Shown in pieces: positions 50,301-59,204 of a stretch of DNA of 64,000 nucleotides. Origin of the DNA: Bacteroides sp. GTDB lineage: Bacteria > Bacteroidota > Bacteroidia > Bacteroidales > Bacteroidaceae. The translations under genes and the position numbers were made by a program. Every line of letters starts with the position of its first letter. The stretch's first letter is position 1. The notes beneath the pieces were generated by a model that worked only from the letters and a program-made list of their open reading frames with translations, had not been told where the DNA came from and ran no database searches. The DNA is taken from contig JAJQDI010000009.1 of NCBI GenBank assembly GCA_021202275.1, positions 434,001 to 498,000 of the forward strand, given 5' to 3'.

Positions 50301-50596
50301 ACATGGGTGCAGCCGGCAGTGTGATGGGCACATTGGAAGACTTCGGAATAGATGTTCCGGACAGTATCAAAGGAGCCATGGAGGGCATGAATCAGACCAT
50401 GGATAGCCTCGCTTCCATCAATTTCTCAAACCCGGCCAGCATCATTACTGGTGCGGCAGGAGCATTGAGTGGTGTAGTCAAAACAGTAAGTTCCCTGTTC
50501 AACAAAGACAACAAAAAAAGAGAAAGAGATCCAACGCTTGCAAAAGGAGGTGGAAGGGCTGCAAAAGGCTTACGAAAACTTAGACAAGGCCATTGA
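47309..50596 (+). CDS. Tape measure protein, N-terminal and central part
   Basis: 1,095 residues. The N-terminus is Ser/Gly-rich and coiled. Residues about 110-260 are a tape-measure domain (SPFSVKELTSASEHLLSCGT, LANLFGEMQ-type helices). A hydrophobic patch lies near residues 300-350. Long coiled coils follow (KKKEDQLKESYERQKKLYK). It sets tail length and enters the host during injection. The frame is lost at the A7 run 50513-50519. Removing one A gives NKKEKEIQRLQKEVEGLQKA and continues in 50538..51455, so the real protein is probably about 1,380 residues. Confidence 0.85.
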   Translation: MESNERNPFGIVDPEEFKNQTDAVRSSLESTAVRVASASLSATSGSSGAGSSSIGGSGSAFSTQEIKEFIQELIKVQKEYDELAQSMSKVISNQAEASKVMQQVSEIATKSPFSVKELTSASEHLLSCGTETKELVAQLEMLGNVATGTSTPLDRLTNLFGEMQKSGSVSTESLDQMASMGIPVYEQLATVMGITADEARNSTVSFDDMQQVFWNLTAAGGQFENSMREQSISMNELFGTIKTGWDTVMTGLGGEDNPLISGNMGKYVAENYKVIGEAITTLKDAHGIYKAALAVSNAIENSAIVAKKGLLTVTTLLTAAQKGLNAVLAKNPFVLIATVALTAATAIARFTRTTKEATRETEATTKPIREEYGATQILLDKLKDANTQEEERRRILARLRELNPDVVKGIEDENMALDETNEKIEENMHLSLLQAAMKEKAASTNHTKTLNELQEAADRKRESEVPAINYLADFNDRYQNKKATAHKGELNTLSKEIDEIMNSSETAAEKMIKLHELKQKLEEPGAIWGNRDIMRELFSGIDMTAINYSFENYNNLSEQYIQSTTRMREEAEKLVALMNLDPEQSKKLVDSLMESLAPDNSEKPKAVTPKSNNNASKQRENDQKELKELTRKAQEDLEKMTFDIQADGMQKRLDLSQQEYKKKEDQLKESYERQKKLYKDLKMNDPELLHEIENTYASNISLNKQAKDKRDQQIREDGQASFDKMMEEVNVSKGSQESKRVADINKKAEDRIKYAAQQLAAESISTEQYDAYISQVEVARTAELTEELLGHYKDYYTRREELDQEYMDKEQTLLSDNSLDPEVLRNALEELHKEWDGALAAMDIEKFKGDVDFDDFIANMDMLSGNSLTMFRKKFANFLQQAGDQMNPEDLKGLTAVFEQLDLKIAQKDPFGELKGSVEGYTAANQRLKEVKQALIDSEGKENVVITVYDKNLKESVQLTVSKEEAEKRLKDAEIERATALQKLNASVSGAAAIMKEYMGAAGSVMGTLEDFGIDVPDSIKGAMEGMNQTMDSLASINFSNPASIITGAAGALSGVVKTVSSLFNKDNKKRERDPTLAKGGGRAAKGLRKLRQGH

Positions 50597-51455
50597 CAAA
50601 GCGTTCTCCAGCGATGCCTCGAAAATGATCGACAAGCAAAACGATCTGCTTGAGCAACAGAAGCTCCTGATCCAGAAACAGATCCAGGAAGAGAACAGCA
50701 AGAAGAAGACCGATAAGTCTAAGATCGAAGACTGGAACAAACAGATCGAGCAGATCAACGAACAACTGGAGCAGAACAGGGAAAAAGCCAAAGACGTGAT
50801 CTTCGGGGCAGACCTGCAAAGTGCCATCAACGATTTTGCACAGGCCTATATGAGTGCCTGGGAAGCCGGAGAAGACAAGGCTACGGCCATGAAGGATGTG
50901 GTAGACAACATGATCAAAGGAGTGATCATGGAAGCCATCAAAGGAGACCTGGCCAGTAAGGTAGAGACCCTGCGCAACAAGATCCTGCAAATGCTCGAAG
51001 GCGATGGCATGATCGATGAGAACGAGATCGAGCAGCTCTACCGGGATATGCAACGCACCACAGACGAGCTCAACAAGAGGTACGAAAAGATAGAATACCT
51101 CTTCGAAGCCATGGACGAGGCGGAACCCTACACTCAGGAATCTACCCGGGGCGGGTTCGAAGCCATGTCGCAGGAGACAGCCGGAGAACTCAACGGAAGA
51201 TTTACTGCCCTGCAACTGGCAGGAGAAGAGATCAAACTCCAGAACGTGGTACAGACTACACTGATGACGGAGATGGCAATGGGCATAGATTCACTACGTA
51301 TGCACACACAGATTATCTCCTTAGATCTCTCAGAGATCAAAGACATCAGCTTCCGATCCATGGATCACCTTGCGGCCATCGAAAAGAACACCAAACATCT
51401 GCAATTTATGAGAGACGATCTAACCCGTATTAAAAACCATATAAACAATCTGTAA
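50538..51455 (+). CDS. Tape measure protein, C-terminal part
   Basis: 305 residues in the +1 frame relative to the preceding ORF, with which it overlaps by 59 bases. Strong coiled coil (LLEQQKLLIQKQIQEENSKK) and helical C-terminus. It lacks a start of its own that looks natural, since the coding signal continues upstream in this frame to the A7 run. A programmed shift or an indel would fuse it to the tape measure. Confidence 0.75.
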   Translation: MQKEVEGLQKAYENLDKAIDKAFSSDASKMIDKQNDLLEQQKLLIQKQIQEENSKKKTDKSKIEDWNKQIEQINEQLEQNREKAKDVIFGADLQSAINDFAQAYMSAWEAGEDKATAMKDVVDNMIKGVIMEAIKGDLASKVETLRNKILQMLEGDGMIDENEIEQLYRDMQRTTDELNKRYEKIEYLFEAMDEAEPYTQESTRGGFEAMSQETAGELNGRFTALQLAGEEIKLQNVVQTTLMTEMAMGIDSLRMHTQIISLDLSEIKDISFRSMDHLAAIEKNTKHLQFMRDDLTRIKNHINNL

Positions 51456-51457
51456 AG

Positions 51458-51880
51458 ATGGAACATCTGAAAAAAGTACTTCAATCGGCAGGCCTTCAAG
51501 GGGCTTGCAGTAAATCACATAAAGTATCAGACTACAGAAGCCTGGTCTGGCTCTTCTTCTCTCCACAAGGAAGGGAGTTTTGTATAGAGAACAGTTTTCC
51601 CGATCCGCAGCAATTTGCCTCCATAGCAGAAGGTATAGAGCCTTACGGGGTATATGTAAACCGTGGAGAAGTGATACAGGAGAATCCCGAGCAATTTGCA
51701 GCTGTAGGAAATACCACTGCCCGGCTCACTTTTGACGATCCTCAGCGGGTACACAAAGTAATACTCATGCACGGAGCCAAAGCACATATACAGGCTTCTA
51801 ACTATGCAGTGATCCTATTGGTAAAGACCCAGGATTGTGATGTAAAAATTCAAAAAGACCAAACCGTTGTCATACTGTAA
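51458..51880 (+). CDS. Phage tail-associated protein, unknown
   Basis: 140 residues, alpha/beta, Cys-containing (YRSLVWLFFSPQGREFCIEN, PQQFASIAEGIEPYGVYVNR). It lies 2 bases after the tape measure C-part and just before the distal-tail-like gene. No family recognised; likely a tail component. Confidence 0.6.
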   Translation: MEHLKKVLQSAGLQGACSKSHKVSDYRSLVWLFFSPQGREFCIENSFPDPQQFASIAEGIEPYGVYVNRGEVIQENPEQFAAVGNTTARLTFDDPQRVHKVILMHGAKAHIQASNYAVILLVKTQDCDVKIQKDQTVVIL

Positions 51881-51884
51881 CATT

Positions 51885-52301
51885 ATGAAATACTCAGGAC
51901 GTTGTAAGATCAATACAAAAGACTTGTGGGATGCTTTCGGAGGCATCCTCCAACGGGGAGCATACGAAGAACTGCTCACCCCCACCCGGCTCAAAAGCTT
52001 TATCGAGAACAAAAGCAGACTCGAACATGGAACCCAGGTGCTGATCAAAGACCCGAAGCTGGAAGAAAGAACCATCACCCTCTCGATCATGATCCATGGC
52101 AAAGACGAAGAGGAGTATCTGAAAAACTATCAGGCATTCCTACAGGAACTCTACAAAGGAGAGATTGTAATGGAGATTCCCAAACTCAAACAAACTTTCT
52201 ATCTGCTCTTTGATTCCTGTAGCAAGTATGGGAATTACGGAAAGAAGGCAGGGAAGTTTCAACTCAAACTCAGAGAACCGAACCCGGATAGAAGAGAATA
52301 A
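51885..52301 (+). CDS. Distal tail-like protein
   Basis: 138 residues from ATG 51885. The pattern (LEERTITLSIMIHGKDEEEY, YQAFLQELYKGEIVMEIPKL, LLFDSCSKYG, GKFQLKLREPNP) resembles the N-terminal domain of siphophage distal tail (Dit-like) proteins that join tube to tip. It is the last gene of the plus-strand tail unit. Its natural partner, tail-tip 1, is on the opposite strand 12 kb away. Confidence 0.65.
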   Translation: MKYSGRCKINTKDLWDAFGGILQRGAYEELLTPTRLKSFIENKSRLEHGTQVLIKDPKLEERTITLSIMIHGKDEEEYLKNYQAFLQELYKGEIVMEIPKLKQTFYLLFDSCSKYGNYGKKAGKFQLKLREPNPDRRE

Positions 52302-52457
52302 TTTTTCACACCACCCAAGCAGAGTGTTCCTCAGAATTAAATATTTTGAGGAATACTCTAAAATACGACCAAATCAAGGCTTTTATTTTGTGAAATTGAA
52401 AAAAATGTTACTTTCATTCTTTAAGTCAACACACGAATTTAACAAAAAGAATTAATC

Positions 52458-52736
52458 ATGAAAAAGTTATTGGTCGTATTATTTGTAAGTCTGATCCTGG
52501 CAGGATGTAGCGATGAGAAAAAAGCGCAGAGACTTATTAAACAGTATTTGAAAGAAAACTTAAATGATCCATCGTCTTACAAACCTGTATCATTTGGGGA
52601 ATTAGATCGTCATCTCCCTTCTTTTTCCCGTATGAAACATAAGTATCGCGCAAAGAATGCAATGGGAGCGATTATTCTGGAAGAAAATACATTTTGTTTC
52701 AATAACGAATTGACAAAAATAGTAACTATTGAATAA
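52458..52736 (+). CDS. Small lipoprotein, tandem copy 1
   Basis: 92 residues with a clear lipoprotein signal (MKKLLVVLFVSLILAGCSDE, lipobox LAGC). The mature part KKAQRLIKQYLKENLNDPSS is shared with the next gene. No domain name is known to me. It is AT-rich and placed after the tail unit like a cargo (moron) gene; superinfection exclusion is one possibility, not shown. Confidence 0.75.
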   Translation: MKKLLVVLFVSLILAGCSDEKKAQRLIKQYLKENLNDPSSYKPVSFGELDRHLPSFSRMKHKYRAKNAMGAIILEENTFCFNNELTKIVTIE

Positions 52737-52831
52737 TCAAATACAAATACATGACAAAAAATATTCATATTCTATTATTTACAACAACTAACTATTTTAT
52801 ATAGTATAAATTTCTTAAAAAGAAATCAATC

Positions 52832-53119
52832 ATGAAAAAGTTACTTGTGATATTATTCATAAGTCTAATCCTGGCAGGATGTAGTGATGAAAAGAAAGCT
52901 CAAAGACTTATTAAACAGTATTTGAAGGAGAATTTAAATGATCCGTCATCTTATCAACCTGTATCATTTGGTGAATTAGAAGTTTATTCTACTAAATATG
53001 GGCAACTTATCAACATGAAACATAAATATCGTGCAAAAAATGCAATGGGAGCAATTATTTTAGAAGAAAATACATTTGAGTTTGATGATGCATTTACTAA
53101 AGTATACCGGATGAAGTAG
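52832..53119 (+). CDS. Small lipoprotein, tandem copy 2
   Basis: 95 residues, close paralogue of the preceding gene: nearly identical leader and first half, and the shared KYRAKNAMGAIILEENTF. It differs in the middle (GELEVYSTKYGQLIN) and at the end. The pair suggests recent tandem duplication with divergence. Ends with TAG before a strong terminator. Confidence 0.75.
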   Translation: MKKLLVILFISLILAGCSDEKKAQRLIKQYLKENLNDPSSYQPVSFGELEVYSTKYGQLINMKHKYRAKNAMGAIILEENTFEFDDAFTKVYRMK

Positions 53120-53190
53120 TATTATTTATCGAAATTCCAACAATATATCAATCTACTGAGATAGTTAATTATCTTAATAAATTACTATTA

Positions 53191-53231
53191 AAAAAGTCCT
53201 TATTTCCTCATAAAGGAAATAAGGACTTTTT
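53191..53231 (+). terminator. Rho-independent terminator after lipoprotein pair
   Basis: Perfect 18-bp arms AAAAAGTCCTTATTTCCT and its complement with a 5-base loop and T-tract. Confidence 0.9.
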
Positions 53232-53280
53232 AATGACCACTTTCCAACAAAGACTACAAGACTTATTCCCCACTCATTAA

Positions 53281-53577
53281 CAAAACAACTTACTTGAGCA
53301 ACAGAAGCTTCTGATCCAGGAAGAGAACAGCAAGAAAAAGACAGATAAGTCTAAGATCGAAGACTGGAACAAACAGATCGAGCAGATCAACGAAAAGCTG
53401 GAAGAAAACAAGGAAAAAGCCAAAGACGTGATCTTCGGGGCAGACCTGCAAAGTGCCATCAACGACTTTGCACAGGCCTATATGAGTGCCTGGGAGGCCG
53501 GAGAAGACAAGGCAATCGCCATGAAAAATGAGGTAGACAACAGGATCAGATACATGATCCTGTTGTTTATCCTATAA
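53281..53577 (+). pseudogene. Duplicated fragment of the tape measure gene
   Basis: High nucleotide identity with the 5' third of 50538..51455, including the stretches encoding KIEDWNKQIEQINE and DVIFGADLQSAINDFAQAYM. No start codon of its own, one in-frame deletion and a novel ending. It is a direct repeat of the tape measure C-part and flanks the inserted lipoprotein pair. Confidence 0.85.
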
Positions 53578-53686
53578 AAGTGATTGTTGGCAACGGTAAG
53601 AACCCATATCTCAACGAAATACAGAAAATAGCCGAAGACTTCTTAGTTTTCCAAACCACCCTTATTCTTACATAGAGAGGAGACTG

Positions 53687-54601
53687 TTAATGGAACGTTA
53701 CCTCTACACTTTCGATTAGTATCTGATAACCCCTTATGTCATAAGTCAGCGTTAACGGCAATTCGGCAGGAGTCAGATAAAGGTCTACAGGAAGATAAAG
53801 GCGAACAGAGTTGAAGTCGTCGGTGGTTAATGTAGTGCCATACCCCTGATTGTCCGATACAACATACGAACACTCTGTTGGATTGGAAGTATCCAACACA
53901 TATAAACTAACTCCCGGAACATAAGTCAACTGATATGTATATACCCCAATCTCTTCGTCCCATCCGGGATCTTCAATGATCAAGGTCCCCTCATTTATCA
54001 CTGTTCCAGTATTCACAGTAAGCTGACCGATCCTGGCGTAACCTATCGGAGCAATATAAAAGGTGCCTGAGTTCATACTCAGACAAGAAGCTTTCAGATC
54101 ACCTCCTACATAGAGGCTACCTGAATTGGAAAAATAGAAGAAGTCGTTGGTAAAGTTCGCAGTTCCACCATCCAGAATAAAAATATTGGAATCGCCATTC
54201 ACTACAAAAGAAGAGTTGATACGGCAATTCATTACCCCTCCGGGCATTACTATAATATCTATTCCCGTTCCCAAATTCCACTCCTGTACCTCCCAGACTC
54301 CTACCACATAGATAACGATCCTGCCTCCTGTTCCATATTCATAATAACAAAAAGGAAGGGGACGCGCATAGTTGCCACAAATGGCATACGCATCACCCGG
54401 AAATAAAGCAGTAACGTCGAGAATGTCAGTCACATCCAAAGGAACAGTCCTGTAATCCGGTGGAACCTCCATCCAGGCTCTGGTCTGTATCTCTACACTT
54501 CCGGAATCCGTAAAGCCCGGATCACCATCCTGTGTACAGGAAGCCAACCCTACGATACATAAAATTACCGGGAAAATCATTTTTCTGATTAAATCTGCCA
54601 T
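53687..54601 (-). CDS. Beta-rich surface lipoprotein, unknown
   Basis: 304 residues. The signal peptide ends in lipobox LASC (about residue 22). The body is rich in short beta strands, Gly, Asn and Ser (SNSGSLYVGGDLKASCLSMN, TVNTGTVINEGTLIIEDPG), which suggests a right-handed beta-helix. No known family. Its gene faces the tail unit and may be host or cargo. Confidence 0.65.
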   Translation of the reverse strand: MADLIRKMIFPVILCIVGLASCTQDGDPGFTDSGSVEIQTRAWMEVPPDYRTVPLDVTDILDVTALFPGDAYAICGNYARPLPFCYYEYGTGGRIVIYVVGVWEVQEWNLGTGIDIIVMPGGVMNCRINSSFVVNGDSNIFILDGGTANFTNDFFYFSNSGSLYVGGDLKASCLSMNSGTFYIAPIGYARIGQLTVNTGTVINEGTLIIEDPGWDEEIGVYTYQLTYVPGVSLYVLDTSNPTECSYVVSDNQGYGTTLTTDDFNSVRLYLPVDLYLTPAELPLTLTYDIRGYQILIESVEVTFH

Positions 54602-55263
54602 ACTTGCTCTTTTTTAATAACATGCTATCCTGCAAATATAACTACGAAATTGATTTAACAAAAAAATATTAATTTTTTATTCCTGTCGGCTGTACTTATT
54701 TTTTGATTGGATAAAGGCACGAAAACATTCCAGCCATACTTTGAGTGCATCGTCCCCGCCTGTGTGAAGTATGTGGATCTGCGATTGAGCAGGCTTTATC
54801 TTTTGTCTGGTTATACCCGTGAGTAACAGTCGCTCCGGTTTTCTGTACACGCTGACCTCTCTGATCCTCTATACGTATAGAGAACCAGACGATGTCCTAA
54901 CGAAATTATCCTGCCGCACAGTATTTGAGGTAAAGCTGCCACTTATCAATGTTGTCTATTCCTTTCCTACAAAAACAGGGTAATATCCTGAGAACGGCAA
55001 ATTGCGGTTCAGTTCATTTAACGGGAGGGATATAGATAAGCCGCTTGTCGAAACAAACAGAATCTCTCAGAGTGAGTCCCGAAGTGGGAATGAACCAGAC
55101 CCCAAAGATAGATATACGAAAAAAACGAGAGAATGTTTCCGATAAATGATTGGTGGAACAGAATACCGATCGCTTCGACTACGGAGAGGTATCTCCGGAA
55201 AGCCATACTCACCCGACTGGTGTCTATCAAACCTGTCTACCCTTCAGACCCCACCTCCCGGAT
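54602..55263. other. Gene-free stretch
   Basis: About 660 bases between two minus-strand lipoprotein genes. Only short unsupported ORFs; no clear RNA or repeat. Confidence 0.4.
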
Positions 55264-56198
55264 CTATTTGATCCGGGACTGCAGAGCTTCTTTGGCTGCG
55301 GAATCTTTGAGCATACTTACAAAATACTGAGCGTCTTTTTGGTGCATATCCGTGCGGTCGTTCTCGTATTTCTCTACAAAATGGATAGCGTGCTGCAAGA
55401 GATATTTCCGGCAGTCGATATTGACCATGACTCCCTCTTCGCAGGACGCGTAGGACAAACCGGTAATCTCATCGTTGGTAAGCAGAGAGGCGATCTGACT
55501 TTCTTCTATCCCTTTGATGTGTATGGTTACAGAAGGATAGTAGAAATACATGTAGGTAGGAAGGGATAGTTTCACTTCCAGTTGATTGCCTTGTACAGAT
55601 GGTTCAATGTTGCTGTGCTGGCGGTAGTAGTTGTATTCGTAATACTCTTCCAGGCCGGGCATCCACAGGATATCACTTCCGTCTTTGCCATAGGTATCGT
55701 TAAGCCAGACCAGAAATTGCACCCACTCCGTATCCGTGCCGTGACGGGCCACCTGCACGGCATCGCGGTCTTCAAGGGGAAGTTGAGCGCGGGTAGAGAC
55801 CAGTTGCCTGAGCTCTGCCATGTCGTAGAATTGTCTTTCCAGCAAATGTTTGTGCAGATCTGTATCTTCGCGGAACGGATACAGCGTTCTCGCATCCTGC
55901 TGTGCGGTCATAAGCTGGATGGGATCGTAGTACATGGCTGCCTCTACATAGGTTTTGTTTCCATTGGGTTCGGCCAGTATTTTACATCCCCTACCCTCCA
56001 GTTTGTCCAATATGGATACATGTAGGAGATATATTCTTCGTCCGGATCGGGATCGGGATCAGTATCTCCCTCACCCGGACCAGATTCAGGAGGAATATAG
56101 AGTTGCTTCTGTTCGATACATGAACAAGCCAGAAATATACTCAAAAAGAACACTAAATTACCCGGGAAACGGCTTCCAAAGAACTTCATTTTCTTCAT
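55264..56198 (-). pseudogene. Lipoprotein of unknown function, frameshifted
   Basis: The first ORF (55944..56198) gives a lipoprotein signal with lipobox LACSC and a Glu-Pro-Asp linker. The second (55264..56010) continues in another frame with DKLEGRGCKILAEPNGNKTY and a folded domain of about 230 residues. A single added A at 56009-56010 joins them into one 311-residue lipoprotein. No family recognised. The same type of small indel breaks several other genes in this window. Confidence 0.65.
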
Positions 56199-56907
56199 TC
56201 CTATTTTCTTTAATCTGTGTGTATCTGATAGTAGTAATATTCATTTTCTAAAGATGTACCGGAATTCTCTACAGAAAACTAAGAATAGTATTTCCATGCT
56301 TATGTCAACAAAAACTTGACAAATATACATGTTTTCTTGTATAATCCAACAATTCTATGGTTTCATTAAAAAACAGATGTCTGATATATGCTGTAGAATG
56401 GTTGCTGAACTTTTTGCAGAACCCTACAAACAGTTCTTCTCTATACATGGCTGCTGCCCGTCCTGTAGAGACCAGGTAATTTATATATACTTATCCCGGT
56501 AGGTTCTGTTTCTTTCTAAGAAACGACCGGGTTTGATTTCAGTTGAAGAAGAAGAACAAAAAAAGGAGTGCAGCAAATACGATTGAAAGAAAAAGAGAAC
56601 TTTTACATTCCGATCGTACCTGCGGCACTCCGTATTCGTGTGCGGTTCATATCCCAGGGCGGCGGTTGGCTCCGGTTGCCTGCGTTTCACCTTATCCTGA
56701 GTTAGAATCGGTTGTGCTTACAACAACCGGGCAACCCTTGTGGTGACTTCATCGATCTGCGATCCAGGATATGCAGCCAGCTTCATTTCTGCAAAGAGGA
56801 CAAGAGCGATCAGATCCTAAAAAAGGAAACGATATGTTGAGACATCCTGACCCGAATGTCGTCGCGACAAAAAGCTCCTAACCAATTTTCCTCCGGAGAA
56901 ATTTATC
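56199..56907. other. Gene-free stretch
   Basis: About 710 bases with overlapping, low-quality ORFs on both strands (56481..56690, 56543..56746) that I do not support. No tRNA, repeat or clear terminator. Confidence 0.4.
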
Positions 56908-57303
56908 TCATACAAATTCAAGGGGTCCGCGCTCATAAATAGAGAAAGGACTGGTACTACTGAAACGCACATCCATATCTGCTTCAAAGGGACCTACCCG
57001 GGAAGCTGTGCCTTCTACAACCTCTGTAGTACCGGCGGGAATGGTGATAAGCCCGTTGTCTCCAATCTGGAAAGAGGCTTCTCCCGCTACTAAACCAGTC
57101 AATTGGTCGTTGTTTGCATACCTTACCTGAAAAAAGCAATTCCTTAATGTGACAGCTTCACTATTCCTGTTAGTGATCCTTACCTTCCAACTTAGTGAAT
57201 CCAGTAATACGGCAGGATTAAACACTGCACTGGGAAAAATTGTCAGATTGTTTGCTGAAATGTCATTGTCCATAGGGACCTGATTGTTTTTAGTCTGTTC
57301 CAT
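56908..57303 (-). CDS. Beta-rich hypothetical protein
   Basis: 131 residues without signal peptide. Probable single Ig-like beta-sandwich (VRITNRNSEAVTLRNCFFQV, GDNGLITIPAGTTEVVEG). No family named. It stands alone between two gaps. Confidence 0.6.
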   Translation of the reverse strand: MEQTKNNQVPMDNDISANNLTIFPSAVFNPAVLLDSLSWKVRITNRNSEAVTLRNCFFQVRYANNDQLTGLVAGEASFQIGDNGLITIPAGTTEVVEGTASRVGPFEADMDVRFSSTSPFSIYERGPLEFV

Positions 57304-58408
57304 ACTTGTGTTTGTTGATTAAATAAATGTATTCAGATGTATCCTACCATACCCACTGACATTTTTACATTCTGATCTGATCTTCCCCATCAGATGTCAG
57401 GTGGCAAGTATTAACTTTTAAAAGATAAATGTAAATAAAAAAAATGGAAAATGATAGTAAACAAGATATTTTCTTTTCAAATCTTGTAAAGAAATATATC
57501 CTTACCAGACTTTATGTATCTACGCTTTATATTTATATACCGTACAAACAGTCTCTGCATAGGGTGGAAATTCCTTTCATACATATATATATTTCTTAGT
57601 CTCTCCAGAGATAACTCATCCAGAACGAGAGACTTACTGAGCCATATATACCACAAAAACCTACAAATAAAAAGATCTTTCCGGCGGGAAGGGTTTCCCG
57701 GCCGGAAAGATCTACTCAAAAAGAAGGCTTACATAAAAGCTTCTCTCACTTGTCTAATTTGTCTTTTGTGAGATACATCCTTTATCTTCCCTACTTTTTT
57801 ACGGCGGTTCCGGAAATAGCCAGGGAAAAAATTACAATCCAAAAGTACCGGATAGCTAATCCGCAGGATGCGGCACAGGCCTCCGGGTCCAGGTAACAAA
57901 ATGGAACAGATTATATCATGCAGAACGCTCCCGCGCTTTAACACTTTTCTCACCGAGTGCTATGCTGTCTTTCGGAATGTATTCCCACAAAAAAAAGCGT
58001 GAGGAAAATACCATTGGTAAAAGCGGTACGACCAAGCACCTTAGCCCCAAATAAGTATCGCTCACACCTATGTGCATGAGCGTTGTACTTATTGTTTCAG
58101 GGGCTAAAATAAAAAATTGGTCGTTTTCTTTTACCCAAACAACAGCAAACGCTATATTGTTTTCACAAAACCGGGAAGCCTCCTTCCCGACCCCATGTTC
58201 ATTCATTCATACATTTATGTGACAAAAGTACATATTGTCTGTCGGAAATGCAAACAAAACTATTATAAATTTAACAATCGTATTTGCATTTTTTGTGCCT
58301 TTCCTGAGGAAAGCCCTTCCGTGACCCAGAGCTGAATGAAGATCTGACATAAAAATTCTATCCGAAAGCAAGAACGGACAACGCACACAACCGGCAGGAG
58401 ATCATCCC
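57304..58408. other. 1.1-kb gene-poor stretch with a strong hairpin
   Basis: No well-supported gene. The ORF at 57916..58206 (96 residues) has unusual composition and no domain. The only clear element is the hairpin at 57673-57713. Confidence 0.45.
57673..57713. terminator. 18-bp-stem hairpin
   Basis: Outer arms AGATCTTTCCGG/CCGGAAAGATCT and inner arms CGGGAA/TTCCCG with one bulged G and loop GGGT. Probably a bidirectional terminator separating the replication genes from the accessory region. Confidence 0.7.
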
Positions 58409-58855
58409 CTATCCGGCCGACACTTCCGGCTGAGCCAGCCCGTGCTCCACCAGCCGCAGGAAAACATATTCATAGGCCTCGTCGATCTCTTGCCGGAAAT
58501 CCCGGTAGTGCTGGTAGAGGAAAGCGACATCGGCAGTGATGTTGCTCACTGCCGAAGCTGCATGATACTCCAGAAGTCCGGCAAGTATCTCCCGGATCCC
58601 CGGCAAGGCTTTTCCGCCCACCAGAGTGACCGGACAGTACAGATAGAGAGCGATAAAAATGAATTCTTTCTTCAGTTTCACACAGTCTACCCGTGCGGGA
58701 CAGTTTCTTTGCTGATGTGCTTCATTGAACCAGTCGTATATAAGAGGAAGATGCCGCATATCGGTCAGGAGCGGATGAAACAATTTTGCTTCCCGCTCTC
58801 TGAACTCTTTCTTCTCTTTACGGATCTGCTTCATTTCTTTGATCCTTGATAACAT
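58409..58855 (-). CDS. Phage hypothetical helical protein
   Basis: 148 residues, mostly helical. Basic N-terminus (KEMKQIRKEKKEFREREAKL) and a hydrophobic middle (FIFIALYLYCPVTLVGGKAL). No family named. It is last in the leftward replication unit. Confidence 0.6.
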   Translation of the reverse strand: MLSRIKEMKQIRKEKKEFREREAKLFHPLLTDMRHLPLIYDWFNEAHQQRNCPARVDCVKLKKEFIFIALYLYCPVTLVGGKALPGIREILAGLLEYHAASAVSNITADVAFLYQHYRDFRQEIDEAYEYVFLRLVEHGLAQPEVSAG

Positions 58856-58905
58856 AGGTGTTGAATAATTTAGTGGAGACAGAATAGAAACAGCTCGGGA
58901 TCAGA

Positions 58906-59082
58906 TCACCAGGAAGGATCGCGGTCAGTGGTATGTTTGCCCCACAACATGGCACTATAGAGGGCACAGGTATATAGCCTGAGTTTGTCTACAGTCTGTA
59001 TAAAATCTACACGGAGAGCGGCCTGACGGGCCGAGACAAACAATTGTTCGTCTGTGAGAGGTTCTTGTTTTTGCTTTTTCAT
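58906..59082 (-). CDS. Small phage protein, unknown
   Basis: 58 residues from ATG 59082 (MKKQKQEPLTDEQLFVSARQ); the longer open frame upstream covers non-coding repeat sequence (GATTTACGATGTACGATT-type). No domain. Confidence 0.5.
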   Translation of the reverse strand: MKKQKQEPLTDEQLFVSARQAALRVDFIQTVDKLRLYTCALYSAMLWGKHTTDRDPSW

Positions 59083-59204
59083 TTTTTGAAGGTTATTTGA
59101 TTTACGATGTACTGATGTACGATTTACGATGTATGATTGTATGAAAACCTGTATGCAGAAAGATCTGCCTGACAAACCTATTGTCTACATACCTTACCGG
59201 AGGT

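Noticed and set aside
55150..55569. 139-residue ORF on the plus strand
   Set aside because: Antisense to the frameshifted lipoprotein, whose frames show better coding character.
57916..58206. 96-residue ORF
   Set aside because: No domain, odd composition and an isolated position; perhaps a remnant, but not supportable.
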